Shown here piece after piece: positions 18,434-26,766 of a stretch of 64,000 bases of DNA; the first letter of the stretch is position 1, and every line of letters starts with the position of its first letter. The position numbers and the translations under genes were made by a program. The notes beneath the pieces were generated by a model. It worked only from the letters and a program-made list of their open reading frames with translations. It made no database searches and was not told the origin of the DNA. Source of the stretch: Sphingomonas ginsenosidimutans (GTDB lineage Bacteria; Pseudomonadota; Alphaproteobacteria; Sphingomonadales; Sphingomonadaceae); assembly GCF_002374835.1 (NCBI RefSeq), contig NZ_NWVD01000008.1:97461-161460 (forward strand), given 5' to 3'.

Positions 18434-19192
18434 ATGATGGCGTTCGATCTGACGGGACGCGTGGCGCTGGTGACCGGCGCATCGTCCGGGCTGGGCGCGC
18501 ACTTTGCGGAGCGATTCGTCGCCGCGGGGGCGAAGGTGGTCGTCGCTGCGCGGCGCCTGGACGCGGTTCAGCGGCTGGCGGAACGGCTGGGCGATCGGGC
18601 GCTGGCGGTGGCGATGGACGTGACTGACGATGCCTCGATCGCGGCGGCGTTCGACGCGGGGCAGGCGCAGTTCGGCACGATCGACACCGTCGTCGCCAAC
18701 GCCGGGCAAAGCAATGCCGGCCGCTCCACCGACGTCGCCGCCGCGGCGCTGCGCGCCACGATCGACGTCAACCTGACCGGCGTGCTGCTGACCGCGCGGG
18801 AAGGCGCGCGGCGGCTGGTCGCGGCGGGCGTGCGCGACACCGGGCGCGGGCGGATCGTGCTGATCGGGTCTATCACCGCGCATCAGACCGGCACCGGCGA
18901 CAGCGCTTATGCCGCGTCGAAGGCGGCGGTCGCGCATCTGGGCCGCAACCTGGCGCGCGAATGGGTACGTTCGGGGATCAACGTCAACGTGATCCAGCCC
19001 GGCTATATCCGCACCAACATCAACGGCGACTGGTTCGACACCGACGGCGGCAAGGCGCATATCGCAGGGTTCCACCGCCGCCGGTTGATGCCGATCGACG
19101 GGCTGGACGACCTGCTGCTGTATTTCGCGTCCGACGCCTCCGCGATGGTCACCGGTTCGGTGATCGACGTGGACGACGGCCAGTCGCTGTAA
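18434..19192 (+). CDS. SDR family oxidoreductase
   Basis: Classical short-chain dehydrogenase/reductase of 252 aa. NAD(P)-binding TGASSGLGAHF near residues 14-24, NAG motif (VVANAGQ), catalytic Ser in LIGSIT, Tyr and Lys in YAASKAAV, and a C-terminal DVDDGQSL. Substrate cannot be read from sequence; the acidic/basic residues after strand 2 (AARRLDAV) favour NADP(H). The ATG follows GGGGAGGG. It converges on the Lrp-type gene 7 bp downstream. Confidence 0.9.
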   Translation: MMAFDLTGRVALVTGASSGLGAHFAERFVAAGAKVVVAARRLDAVQRLAERLGDRALAVAMDVTDDASIAAAFDAGQAQFGTIDTVVANAGQSNAGRSTDVAAAALRATIDVNLTGVLLTAREGARRLVAAGVRDTGRGRIVLIGSITAHQTGTGDSAYAASKAAVAHLGRNLAREWVRSGINVNVIQPGYIRTNINGDWFDTDGGKAHIAGFHRRRLMPIDGLDDLLLYFASDASAMVTGSVIDVDDGQSL

Positions 19193-19199
19193 CCCGCGG

Positions 19200-19682
19200 C
19201 TAGTCGAGCAGCGCGAGGGGGAGGCGCGGGCTGACCACCTCGCGCAGTACGAAGCCCGATTCCATCCGGGTGACGCCGGGCAGCCGCGACAGTTCCTCGC
19301 GGTGGATCGCGGCGAAATGCGTCAGGTCGCGCGCGCGCACCGTCACCAGATAATCGTCGTTTCCCGACATCAGGTCACAGCGCACCACCGACGGGCTGGT
19401 GACGATCGCGGCCTCGAACGCTTCCAGCACGTCCTTGCGCTGGCTTTCCAGCGTCATCTTGATGTGGACGATCGTGCGATAGCCGAGCCGCGCCAGATCG
19501 ACCCGCGCTTCGTAGCCCGTGATGACGCCGGCTTCCTCCAGCGCGCGCTGTCGCCGCCCGACCGCGCTCGCCGAGCGCCCGATCGCGTCCGCGAGCATGA
19601 AGGCGGTGGCGCGCGCATTGGCGAGCAGTAGCGCGATGAGTCGCCGGTCGATCCGGTCGATGGCGGGATATTCCTGCGTCAT
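19200..19682 (-). CDS. Lrp/AsnC-family transcriptional regulator
   Basis: A 160-aa leucine-responsive regulator: N-terminal helix-turn-helix (about residues 8-55: IDRIDRRLIALLLANARA, then RSASAVGRRQRALEEAGVI) and a C-terminal RAM/ACT-like ligand domain (VRCDLMSGNDDYLVTVRARD). It is divergent from alanine dehydrogenase, an arrangement seen in many bacteria where the Lrp protein activates ald in response to alanine. The start is set at MTQEYPA by homology; the frame is open upstream into ald. Confidence 0.92.
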   Translation of the reverse strand: MTQEYPAIDRIDRRLIALLLANARATAFMLADAIGRSASAVGRRQRALEEAGVITGYEARVDLARLGYRTIVHIKMTLESQRKDVLEAFEAAIVTSPSVVRCDLMSGNDDYLVTVRARDLTHFAAIHREELSRLPGVTRMESGFVLREVVSPRLPLALLD

Positions 19683-19797
19683 GACGCGGATTGGCGCAGA
19701 AATATCACGGCATCGCAAGTAGCGTGCGCGCACTTCGCGCGGATCGTGCGCGCGGATTGCGATACGATCGTCTTCATCGCGAAGACGGAGAGAGACG
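19683..19797. promoter_or_regulatory. divergent Lrp-type regulator/ald control region
   Basis: This 115-bp interval must hold both promoters and the regulator sites. It contains repeated ATTG(C/G)CG(A/C)-like words (ATTGGCGC near 19689, ATTGCGAT near 19756) and an AT-leaning start-proximal stretch, but no unambiguous operator. Confidence 0.4.
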
Positions 19798-20883
19798 ATG
19801 CGCGTCGGTGTTCCCAAGGAAATCAAGAACCATGAATATCGCGTCGGCCTGACGCCCGGCGCGGTGCGCGAGTATGTCGCGCGCGGGCATGAGGTGATCG
19901 TGGAAACGAAAGCCGGTGCCGGGATCGCTGCCGACGACGACACCTATCGCGCCGCCGGCGCGCGGATCGTCGATACCGCCGCGGAGGTGTTCGCCACCGC
20001 GCAGATGGTGGTGAAGGTGAAGGAGCCGCAGCCGGGCGAGTGGGTGCAGCTGCGCGAGGACCAGATCCTGTTCACCTACCTGCACCTCGCCCCCGATCCC
20101 GAGCAGGCGCGCGGGCTCCAGGCGTCGGGCGTTACCGCCGTGGCCTATGAAACCGTCACCGACGGGCGCGGGCACCTGCCGCTGCTGGCGCCGATGAGCG
20201 AAGTCGCCGGGCGGCTGTCGATCGAGGCCGCGGGCACCGCGCTGAAGGCGGTGAACGGCGGGCGCGGCGTGCTGATCGGCGGCGTGCCGGGCGTGCAGCC
20301 GGCGCGGATCGTCGTGTTGGGTGGCGGCGTGGTCGGCACCCATGCCGCGCGAATGGCGGTGGGCCTGGGCGCGGAGGTGACGATCATCGATCGCTCGATC
20401 CCGCGGCTGCGCGAACTGGACGAGCTGTTCCAGGGCCGGGTGCGCACGCGCGTGTCGACGCTGGAGTCGATCGAGCATGAGGTGTCGGAGGCCGATGCGG
20501 TGATCGGCGCGGTGCTGATCCCCGGCGCGTCGGCGCCCAAGCTGGTGACGCGCCCGATGCTCAAGCTGATGAAACCGCGCGCGGTGCTGGTCGACGTCGC
20601 GATCGATCAGGGCGGCTGTTTCGAGACCAGCCACGCCACTACCCATGCCGAGCCGACCTATGAGGTCGATGGCGTGATCCACTATTGCGTCGCGAACATG
20701 CCGGGGGCGGTGCCGCTGACGTCGAGCCACGCGCTCAACAATGCGACGCTGCCCTATGGCCTCGCGCTCGCCGATCGCGGCTATGCCGCGGCCGAGGCGG
20801 ATGCCGGGCTGATGGAGGGCGTGAACGTGCGCGGCGGCAAGATCGTCAACCGCGTCGTGGCGGAGGCGCTGGGCGAAGCGTGA
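19798..20883 (+). CDS. ald: alanine dehydrogenase
   Basis: NAD-dependent oxidative deamination of L-alanine to pyruvate and ammonium. The 361-aa protein has the N-terminal [20 protein letters not shown], substrate-binding Lys in VKVKEPQP (about residue 75), catalytic His in FTYLHLA (about 96), Rossmann loop [15 protein letters not shown] (about 175-190) and [11 protein letters not shown]. The length is close to the usual ~370. A GGAGAGAGACG ribosome binding site precedes the ATG. The divergent Lrp protein is its likely activator. Confidence 0.96.
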   Translation: MRVGVPKEIKNHEYRVGLTPGAVREYVARGHEVIVETKAGAGIAADDDTYRAAGARIVDTAAEVFATAQMVVKVKEPQPGEWVQLREDQILFTYLHLAPDPEQARGLQASGVTAVAYETVTDGRGHLPLLAPMSEVAGRLSIEAAGTALKAVNGGRGVLIGGVPGVQPARIVVLGGGVVGTHAARMAVGLGAEVTIIDRSIPRLRELDELFQGRVRTRVSTLESIEHEVSEADAVIGAVLIPGASAPKLVTRPMLKLMKPRAVLVDVAIDQGGCFETSHATTHAEPTYEVDGVIHYCVANMPGAVPLTSSHALNNATLPYGLALADRGYAAAEADAGLMEGVNVRGGKIVNRVVAEALGEA

Positions 20884-21008
20884 TCGGTTGGGTGCGCCGT
20901 TCCACGGCGGCGTGCCGGCCTCTTCCCGGACCGGGCGGCGCGGCTGGCGGGGCCTGTCGGCGTCGCGGAGCATCGCTCGACACGACGGAGAGGCGGAAGA
21001 AGTAGGCA

Positions 21009-21038
21009 GGGGAGGGGCGGCCGGCCGCTCCCTCCCCC
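21009..21038. terminator. hairpin between convergent ald and the small gene
   Basis: GC-rich imperfect palindrome, GGGGAGGGGCGGCC with GGCCGCTCCCTCCCC, between convergent genes. It is probably a bidirectional transcription stop, although no T-run follows on either side. Confidence 0.5.
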
Positions 21039-21049
21039 GTCCGGTCAGC

Positions 21050-21292
21050 TTAGTTGCTGTCCGAGTCGTTGTCGTCGGCGATGATGACGATGCCGGCGAC
21101 AACCGCCGCCGCCGCCAGGATCGCGACGATCACGCCGCCACCGGCGACGTCGTTCTTCTTGACCGACGCGGTCGACGCGCGCGCCGACTTGGCGACCGAC
21201 AGGCTGGCAGCCGGGTTGGCCGGAGCGGCCATCGCCGGAGCGACCGCGAGCGACGCGGCGGCAGCGGCAGCGAGATAGGTACGAAGCTTCAT
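21050..21292 (-). CDS. small exported protein with C-terminal TM and acidic tail
   Basis: Not recognised; 80 aa. It starts MKLRTYLAAAAAASLAVAPAM, a good signal peptide with AMAA cleavage, then a short Ala/Ser/Lys linker, a hydrophobic helix (about residues 52-70: GGGVIVAILAAAAVVAGIVII) and an acidic end, ADDNDSDSN. Short proteins with this layout are frequent in sphingomonads. The ATG follows GGGAG at about seven bases. Gene prediction is good; function is unknown. Confidence 0.75.
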   Translation of the reverse strand: MKLRTYLAAAAAASLAVAPAMAAPANPAASLSVAKSARASTASVKKNDVAGGGVIVAILAAAAVVAGIVIIADDNDSDSN

Positions 21293-21429
21293 ACGATACT
21301 CCCTGGATAGGAGATCGCGGCATCTCATGAAGCGCGCGATACTGCAACCGCGAAGCGACAAGATGTTCGGCCCCAGGCGCATCGCCGCGACGGTTTGTGG
21401 CATGGCCGCGACAGTCGAGCGTCGTATTG

Positions 21430-21468
21430 CAAGAAAATACACCCGCGGACCGTGCGATCCGCGGGTGT
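21430..21468 (-). terminator. intrinsic terminator of aceA
   Basis: On the minus strand, a perfect 11-bp stem (21458-21468 with 21439-21449, eight-base loop) followed by ATTTTCTT, about 20 bp after the isocitrate lyase stop codon. Confidence 0.8.
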
Positions 21469-21489
21469 CGCGATGAAGATGCCGGCCGA

Positions 21490-23085
21490 TCAGGCGGCGA
21501 ACTGGTTCATCGTATTATGGACCCCGCCCGCCTTCAGTGCGGCGTCACCGGCGAAATATTCCTTGTGATCGTCGCCGATATCGCTGCCGGACATGTTCTG
21601 ATGCTTCACGCAGGCGATGCCCTGGCGGATCTCCTGCCGCTGCACGTTCTTGACGTAGCCCAGCATCGCCGCGTCGCCGAAATATTCACGCGCCAGATTG
21701 TCGGTGCTGAGCGCCGCGGTGTGATAGGTCGGCAGCGTGATGAGGTGGTGGAAGATGCCGGCTCGCGCCGACGCATCCCTCTGGAACGTGCGGATATTCT
21801 CGTCCGCCTGCCGCGCCAGTTCGGTCGCGTCATAGTCAGCGCTCATCAGCTTCGCCCGGTCATAGCCGCCGACGTCGCGCCCCTCCTCGACCCAGCGGTC
21901 GTACACCTGCTGGCGGAAGTTGAGCGTCCAGTTGAAGCTGGGCGAGTTGTTGTACACCAGCTTCGCGTCGGGAACGACGGCGCGGATACGGTCGACCATG
22001 CCGGCGATCTGCTCGATATGCGGCTTCTCGGTCTCGATCCACAGCAGGTCGGCACCGTTCTGGAGGCTGGTGATGCAGTCGAGCACGCAGCGGTCGGCTC
22101 CGGTGCCTTCGCGGAACTGGAACAGGTTCGACGCCAGCCGCTTGGGCCGCATCAGCTTGCCGTCGCGCTCGATCACCACGTCGCCGCGCAATTGCGTGAC
22201 GTCGGTCACCTCCTCGCAATCGAGGAAGGCGTTATACTGGTCGCCGATGTCGCCCGGCTCCTTGGAATAGGCGATCTGCTTGGTCAGGCCGGCACCCAGC
22301 GAATCGGTGCGCGTCACGATGACGCCGTCGTCGACGCCCAGTTCCAGGAAGGCGTAGCGGCACGCGCGCACCTTCGCGAGGAAGTCCTCGTGCGGCACGG
22401 TGACCTTGCCATCCTGGTGGCCGCACTGCTTTTCGTCGGACACCTGGTTCTCGATCTGGAGCGCGCAGGCGCCCGCCTCGATCATCTTCTTGGCGAGCAG
22501 GTAGGTCGCCTCGGCGTTGCCGAACCCGGCATCGATATCGGCGATGATCGGCACGACATGCGTTTCGTAGTGGTCGATCGCGTGGATCAGCCGCTGCGCC
22601 TCCACCTCGTTGCCGCTCTGACGCGCCTTGTCCAGATCGCGGAACATCATTCCCAGTTCGCGGGCGTCGGCCTGCTTCAGGAAGGTGTACAGCTCCTCGA
22701 TCAGCGCGGGCACGCTGGTCTTTTCGTGCATCGATTGGTCGGGCAACGGGCCGAAGTCGCTGCGCAGCGCGGCGACCATCCAGCCCGACAGGTACAGGTA
22801 GCGGCCTTTGGTGGTACCGAAATGCTTCTTGATGCTGATGAGCTTCTGCTGCCCGATGAAGCCGTGCCAGCAGCCCAGCGACTGGGTGTAACTGGCGGGA
22901 TCCGCATCATAGGCGGCCATGTCGCGGCGCATGATCGCGGCGGTGTATTTCGCGATATCCAGCCCGGTGTTGAAGCGGTTCTGCAGCTTCATGCGTGCCA
23001 CCGCTTCGGCGTCGATCCCGTCCCACGTGCCGTTGCGGGCGCCGATCGCTTGCGCGGCGGAGGCGATGTTGTCCTGATAGGTCAC
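21490..23085 (-). CDS. aceA: isocitrate lyase
   Basis: First enzyme of the glyoxylate shunt: isocitrate to glyoxylate plus succinate, needed on acetate and fatty acids. The 531-aa protein is of the long type. Key motifs are SLGCWHGFIGQ, IADIDAGFGN (metal-binding Asp), the catalytic loop Cys in DEKQCGHQDGK, and NNSPSFNW. GTG at 23085 lies ten bases after AAAGGA; longer readings run through the upstream small gene in another frame. It is divergent from an XRE/ScfR-type regulator, the usual controller of such genes. Confidence 0.96.
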   Translation of the reverse strand: MTYQDNIASAAQAIGARNGTWDGIDAEAVARMKLQNRFNTGLDIAKYTAAIMRRDMAAYDADPASYTQSLGCWHGFIGQQKLISIKKHFGTTKGRYLYLSGWMVAALRSDFGPLPDQSMHEKTSVPALIEELYTFLKQADARELGMMFRDLDKARQSGNEVEAQRLIHAIDHYETHVVPIIADIDAGFGNAEATYLLAKKMIEAGACALQIENQVSDEKQCGHQDGKVTVPHEDFLAKVRACRYAFLELGVDDGVIVTRTDSLGAGLTKQIAYSKEPGDIGDQYNAFLDCEEVTDVTQLRGDVVIERDGKLMRPKRLASNLFQFREGTGADRCVLDCITSLQNGADLLWIETEKPHIEQIAGMVDRIRAVVPDAKLVYNNSPSFNWTLNFRQQVYDRWVEEGRDVGGYDRAKLMSADYDATELARQADENIRTFQRDASARAGIFHHLITLPTYHTAALSTDNLAREYFGDAAMLGYVKNVQRQEIRQGIACVKHQNMSGSDIGDDHKEYFAGDAALKAGGVHNTMNQFAA

Positions 23086-23195
23086 GTGCGGAATGTCCTT
23101 TTGCTTGGGGTCGGGGCGCTGCGGAAGTGCCCGCCGGCACCGTTGCAGCACCGGCGGGACACCCTTCCTCCCCAGGAAGCGATAAGCGGGTGGCC

Positions 23196-23351
23196 TCAGC
23201 CGAGCCGGCCGAGGCGGTGGTAGAGCGCGGAGAATTTCGAGGAGCGCGGATCGTCGGCGATCTGGCGGACGTAATGCGCGACGGCTTCTTTCATCAGGCC
23301 GAAGTCTTCGGTGGAGAAGACGGCGCGGCTGCGGGCGGGTTCGTTGGTCAT
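23196..23351 (-). CDS. 51-aa conserved-looking small protein upstream of aceA
   Basis: Not recognised. The frame encodes 51 residues beginning MTNEPARSRAVFSTEDFGLM and ending YHRLGRLG. A strong ribosome binding site, AAGGAG, lies seven bases before the ATG, better than most genes here. The protein is charged, soluble and probably helical (MKEAVAHYVRQIADDPRSS). It lies 110 bp upstream of aceA on the same strand, directly after the shared control region, so it is likely the first gene of the aceA transcript. Confidence 0.75.
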   Translation of the reverse strand: MTNEPARSRAVFSTEDFGLMKEAVAHYVRQIADDPRSSKFSALYHRLGRLG

Positions 23352-23466
23352 CGGGTGTCTCCTTCCGTGTGAGACGTGTGTAATCCACGAATCGACGGGC
23401 GATGAGACAATTTCATGCGCTTTCGTGTCGCATCGTTAGTGGAAACGAGATAAATGAGCGTCATAT

Positions 23467-23481
23467 TGTAAAGTATTTACA
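23467..23481. promoter_or_regulatory. perfect 15-bp palindrome, candidate operator
   Basis: TGTAAA, GTA, TTTACA: an AT-rich perfect inverted repeat in GC-rich surroundings, ending ten bases before the ATG of the divergent regulator. It is a likely binding site for that regulator, for autorepression and perhaps for control of the aceA side. Confidence 0.55.
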
Positions 23482-23490
23482 GGATTGGCG

Positions 23491-24897
23491 ATGGTGCGGG
23501 AGAAGGTGCTGGCGGGACATGCGGTCAAACGACTGCGCCGCCGGCTGGGGCTGACGCAGGCGGCGATGGCCGAGACGCTCGACATTTCCGCCAGCTATCT
23601 GAACCTGATCGAACGCAATCAGCGGGCGCTGCCGGCCGGGCTGCTGGTCGAGCTGGCCGAACGCTACGATTTCGACGCGCGCGCGCTGGCCGCGGGCGAA
23701 CCGGGCGGCGGGGCCGACGCGGTGCGCCGCCGGCTGGGCGACCCGATGTTCGCCGATATCGAGATCGACCGTGCCGAGGTGGAGGAATGGCTGGCCGCCG
23801 CGCCGGGCGGGGTGGAGGCATTCGCGCGCGCGTTCGACCGGATCGGCGGCGGCGGGACCGGCCCCGCACCGGCCGCCACCGGCGACGACCCGTCCGGCGC
23901 GGTGCGCCGCGAGATCGAACGTTGGCGCAACCATTTCCCCGACCTGGACGCCGCGGCGGAAGCGGTCGCCGACGACCTGCGGTTGGTCGCGGCCGACCTG
24001 TACGGCGCGCTGGTCGAGCGATTGCGCGTCCGCCACGGGCTGGCGATCCGCATCCTGCCGGTGGAGGTGATGCCCGACCTGCTCCGCCGGCTGGACCTGC
24101 ACGCGCGGCAATTGCAGCTGAGCGAGCGGCTGGACCCGTCCGCGCGTACTTTCGCGCTGGCGGTCCAGCTGGCGCAACTGGAGGCGCGTACCGAGATCGA
24201 AGCGCTGGCGCGCGGCGCGGGCTTCCAGGATCGCGCGGCGGAGCGGCTGTTCCGCCGCCACCTCGCCAGCTATTTCGCTGCCGCGATCATGATGCCCTAT
24301 GCCCGCTTCCTGCGCGCGTGCGAGGCGACCGGCTATGACCTGGATATCCTGCAACGCCGCTTCGGCGTGGGGTTCGAACAGGTCGCGCACCGGCTGACCA
24401 CGCTCCAGCGCGTCGGCGCGCGCGGGCTGGCCTTCTTCATGATCCGCATCGACCGCGCGGGCCAGCCGTCGAAGCGATTCGCAGGGGCCAGCCAGTCGCC
24501 GCTGGTCGAGGGGGAGGCGCGCTGCCCGCTATGGCGGCTGCACCACGCCTTCGACCGTGCCGGGCATCCGGTGACGCAGCTGGTCGAGCTGGAGGACGGT
24601 GCGCGCTGGTTCACGATCGCGCGCGCGGTCGCGGCGCAGGGCGGCGGGGTGGGGGCGGGGGCCAATATCGTCGCCGCCGAATTCGCGATCGGGCTGGGCG
24701 TCGCGACGGCGCAGGCCGGCGCGCTGGCGGCGGCGCGCGGCGTCGATCTGGACGGCGCCGCGACCCCGATCGGCACGGGGTGCCGGATGTGCCACCGCAG
24801 CGCCTGCCCGCAGCGGTCGGCGCCGCCCGCCGGCCGCGCGCTGCTGGTCAACGAGCGCGAACGCGGGGTTTCCGCCTGGGGATTTGCCGGCGACTAG
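23491..24897 (+). CDS. XRE/ScfR-type regulator of short-chain fatty acyl or glyoxylate metabolism
   Basis: Transcription factor of 468 aa. N-terminal HTH_3 domain (about residues 5-60: LRRRLGLTQAAMAETLDISASYLNLIERNQR), a central ImmA/IrrE-like region with degenerate metalloprotease helix (AERLFRRHLASYFAAAIMMPY) and a C-terminal DUF2083-type domain ending in a Cys-rich GCRMCHRSACPQR. RamB of Corynebacterium and MccR/PrpC-type regulators share this architecture and control aceA or methylcitrate genes. ATG at 23491 follows AGGA; TTG at 23485 is an alternative. Divergence from aceA supports the role. Confidence 0.9.
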   Translation: MVREKVLAGHAVKRLRRRLGLTQAAMAETLDISASYLNLIERNQRALPAGLLVELAERYDFDARALAAGEPGGGADAVRRRLGDPMFADIEIDRAEVEEWLAAAPGGVEAFARAFDRIGGGGTGPAPAATGDDPSGAVRREIERWRNHFPDLDAAAEAVADDLRLVAADLYGALVERLRVRHGLAIRILPVEVMPDLLRRLDLHARQLQLSERLDPSARTFALAVQLAQLEARTEIEALARGAGFQDRAAERLFRRHLASYFAAAIMMPYARFLRACEATGYDLDILQRRFGVGFEQVAHRLTTLQRVGARGLAFFMIRIDRAGQPSKRFAGASQSPLVEGEARCPLWRLHHAFDRAGHPVTQLVELEDGARWFTIARAVAAQGGGVGAGANIVAAEFAIGLGVATAQAGALAAARGVDLDGAATPIGTGCRMCHRSACPQRSAPPAGRALLVNERERGVSAWGFAGD

Positions 24898-24904
24898 GGC
24901 ACGG

Positions 24905-25090
24905 TCAGCGCAGCTTGGCGATCGACAGTCCGTCGGCCTTGGCGCGGTCCCTGGTCGATTCCTCGCTGCGCTTCAGCGCCTTGGCGATCGCCTTCAGCGC
25001 CATGCCCTTCTTGGCGAGCGTATGCAGCTTCTGGATTTCGTCTGCGGTCCACGGCTGGCGGTGGCGCTCGAACGTCTCGCCCCTGGCCAT
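24905..25090 (-). CDS. small helix-turn-helix protein
   Basis: Basic 61-aa protein with a single SANT/Myb- or GcrA-N-terminus-like helical pattern (WTADEIQKLHTLAKKGMALK, then AIAKALKRSEESTRDRAKADG). It may bind DNA, but it is too short for a firm family call. The ATG overlaps the stop of the MAPEG gene by one base, so it is translated from the same message. It converges with the ScfR-type gene. Confidence 0.75.
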   Translation of the reverse strand: MARGETFERHRQPWTADEIQKLHTLAKKGMALKAIAKALKRSEESTRDRAKADGLSIAKLR

Positions 25091-25515
25091 CAGAATACCG
25101 CCAGCGCGGCGTGGAGCGTCAGCGCGGCGAGCGCGAGCGTGGAGGCGAGGAACAGCATGAAACGCGGCTGTACCCGGTTGACGGTCGTCTGCACCAGACT
25201 GTGCGCGATCCGCAATGCGACATAGGCCCAGGCGATCCAGGCGTTGACGCCGTTGCCGGTGCCGGTCAACGCGATCACCCCGCACACCGCATAGAACAGC
25301 GTCGGCTGCTCCATCAGGTGGTTGTAGTTATGCGCCTTCCACTGGATGTGCGGCGGCAGCGCGGCATCGGCGTCGCTTGCCTTCGATCCCACCAGCCGCG
25401 CCAAGTCGACCCCCGCCGCGCGCATCGCCGGCAGGCGCGTCGCGATCACCCATGCCAGCATGACCAGCGACCAGCCGATCAGCACCACCACCGGGCGCAG
25501 AATCTCCGCGTGCAT
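25090..25515 (-). CDS. MAPEG family membrane protein
   Basis: A 141-aa protein with four hydrophobic helices and the MAPEG core, KAHNYNHLMEQPTLFYAV, plus RIAHSLVQTTVNRVQPRF. The family includes microsomal glutathione transferases and uncharacterised bacterial relatives; the substrate here is unknown. Its ribosome binding site (GGAGG) is embedded in the 3' arm of the preceding terminator hairpin, so its expression may depend on read-through and hairpin opening. Confidence 0.85.
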   Translation of the reverse strand: MHAEILRPVVVLIGWSLVMLAWVIATRLPAMRAAGVDLARLVGSKASDADAALPPHIQWKAHNYNHLMEQPTLFYAVCGVIALTGTGNGVNAWIAWAYVALRIAHSLVQTTVNRVQPRFMLFLASTLALAALTLHAALAVF

Positions 25516-25551
25516 GAAAAAGCCTCCCCCGTACCGTTACGAGGGAGGCTT
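25516..25551 (-). terminator. terminator whose 3' arm carries the MAPEG ribosome binding site
   Basis: On the minus strand: AAGCCTCCC, 14-base loop, GGGAGGCTT followed by TTT, then the MAPEG ATG almost at once. It ends the polyamine gene transcript. The GGGAGG of the arm lies at normal Shine-Dalgarno distance from the next start codon. Confidence 0.75.
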
Positions 25552-25575
25552 CTCACATTTCGATCGGGGGCGCTA

Positions 25576-26658
25576 TCAGGCGGGGAAGATCGACGCCCAC
25601 TTGCGCACCGGGCGGTCCTTCCACAGGCCGCGGTGATAGGCGTCCGACGCCAGCAGCGGCATGACCGAGCCGGCCTCCGCGAACACCATCTGCTCGATCG
25701 CGGTGTTCACCTTGCCCCAGCTGGCCGCTTCCTGCAGCGTGGAGGACGAACAGGCGCCGTCGCGCACGTCGGCGACGGTAATCTGCACCGCGTACTTGTG
25801 CACCTCGACGTCGTGGTGGCCAAGGATCTCGGCGCAGACGACGGTGTCCTGGATGAAGTTCTTCGGCACGCCGCCGCCGATCATCAACAGGCCGGTGACG
25901 CCCGCCTCGATCTTGATCTGCGTCAGCTCGCGGAAGTCGGCGATCGCGTCCAGCACCATGTACGGGCGGCCTTCCTTCGCGGCATCGACCTGATGCTTGA
26001 CCAGCCCGAACCCGGCCGAGCTGTCGACGAACGCCGGGCAGAAGATCGGAACGTCATGCTCATAGGCAAGCTTGACGAGGCTGTTCTCCTTCTTGCCGTG
26101 CTCGGCCAGGTACTTGCCCATCTCGCGGATGAACGCGCGCGACGAATAGGGCTTGGGCTCCAGCGACTCGGCGATCTTGTTGATCGTGAAGTCGCAGTCC
26201 TGCAGCTGCTCCTCGTCGATGTAGGTGTCGTAGATGCGGTCGATATACAGCGAGCGCAGCGTGTCGTCGTCGGGGATCTCCAGCGCCTGGTAATGCTTGT
26301 GGCCCAGCCCTTCGAAGAAATCCATGTCGACGATCGAGGCGCCGGTGGCGACGATCACGTCGACCATGTTGTTGCGCACCAGATCGGCATACAGGTCCAT
26401 GCACCCGCCCGCCGAGGTCGAGCCGGCGATGACGAGGCACACCGTGCAGTCCTTGTCGGCCAGCATCTGGTTGTAGATCTTCGTCGCGCGGCCCAGGTCG
26501 CGGCTGGTGAAGCTCATGTCGGCCATCGCATCGACAATCGGGCGCGCGTCGAAGCTCTTGATGTCGATGTGCTTGACCGTCTTCGACAGCAGTTCCGCCT
26601 TGCGGGTGTCGTTGATCGGCGCGTTGGCGGCCGCGGTCTTGGTGAGGGTGTCGGTCAT
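25576..26658 (-). CDS. deoxyhypusine synthase-like polyamine enzyme
   Basis: Bacterial member of the deoxyhypusine synthase family, 360 aa. Bacteria lack eIF5A, and members have been shown or proposed to make homospermidine-type polyamines or 1,9-bis(guanidino)-5-aza-nonane by transferring an aminobutyl or guanidinobutyl group. It has the NAD-binding region VIAGSTSAGG, VDSSAGFG and the catalytic Lys in EAASWGK, which aligns with the enzyme-intermediate Lys of human DHS. It lies downstream of a basic amino acid decarboxylase, which fits a polyamine operon. ATG at 26658 is chosen at MTDTLTK. Confidence 0.88.
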   Translation of the reverse strand: MTDTLTKTAAANAPINDTRKAELLSKTVKHIDIKSFDARPIVDAMADMSFTSRDLGRATKIYNQMLADKDCTVCLVIAGSTSAGGCMDLYADLVRNNMVDVIVATGASIVDMDFFEGLGHKHYQALEIPDDDTLRSLYIDRIYDTYIDEEQLQDCDFTINKIAESLEPKPYSSRAFIREMGKYLAEHGKKENSLVKLAYEHDVPIFCPAFVDSSAGFGLVKHQVDAAKEGRPYMVLDAIADFRELTQIKIEAGVTGLLMIGGGVPKNFIQDTVVCAEILGHHDVEVHKYAVQITVADVRDGACSSSTLQEAASWGKVNTAIEQMVFAEAGSVMPLLASDAYHRGLWKDRPVRKWASIFPA

Positions 26659-26711
26659 GGGTGGCTCCCACAGGGTAACGCACGTCGTTGAGGGGGACGC
26701 GAAAACCCGCA

Positions 26712-26747
26712 CGGCGGCGGCGCGGGGATCGTCCCGCACCGCCGCCG
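26712..26747 (-). terminator. hairpin between decarboxylase and DHS-like gene
   Basis: GC-rich stem CGGCGGCG(GT)GCGGG / CCCGC(GC)CGCCGCCG. On the minus strand it is followed by GTGCGGGTTTTCG. It may act as a partial terminator or processing hairpin that sets the level of the downstream gene. Confidence 0.5.
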
Positions 26748-26766
26748 AATCAGTGAAGTCGTTCGG

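Noticed and set aside
23086..23388. N-terminal extension of isocitrate lyase into the upstream region
   Set aside because: The extended frame is low-complexity Arg-rich and overlaps the 51-aa gene in another frame; GTG at 23085 has a good ribosome binding site and the family start.
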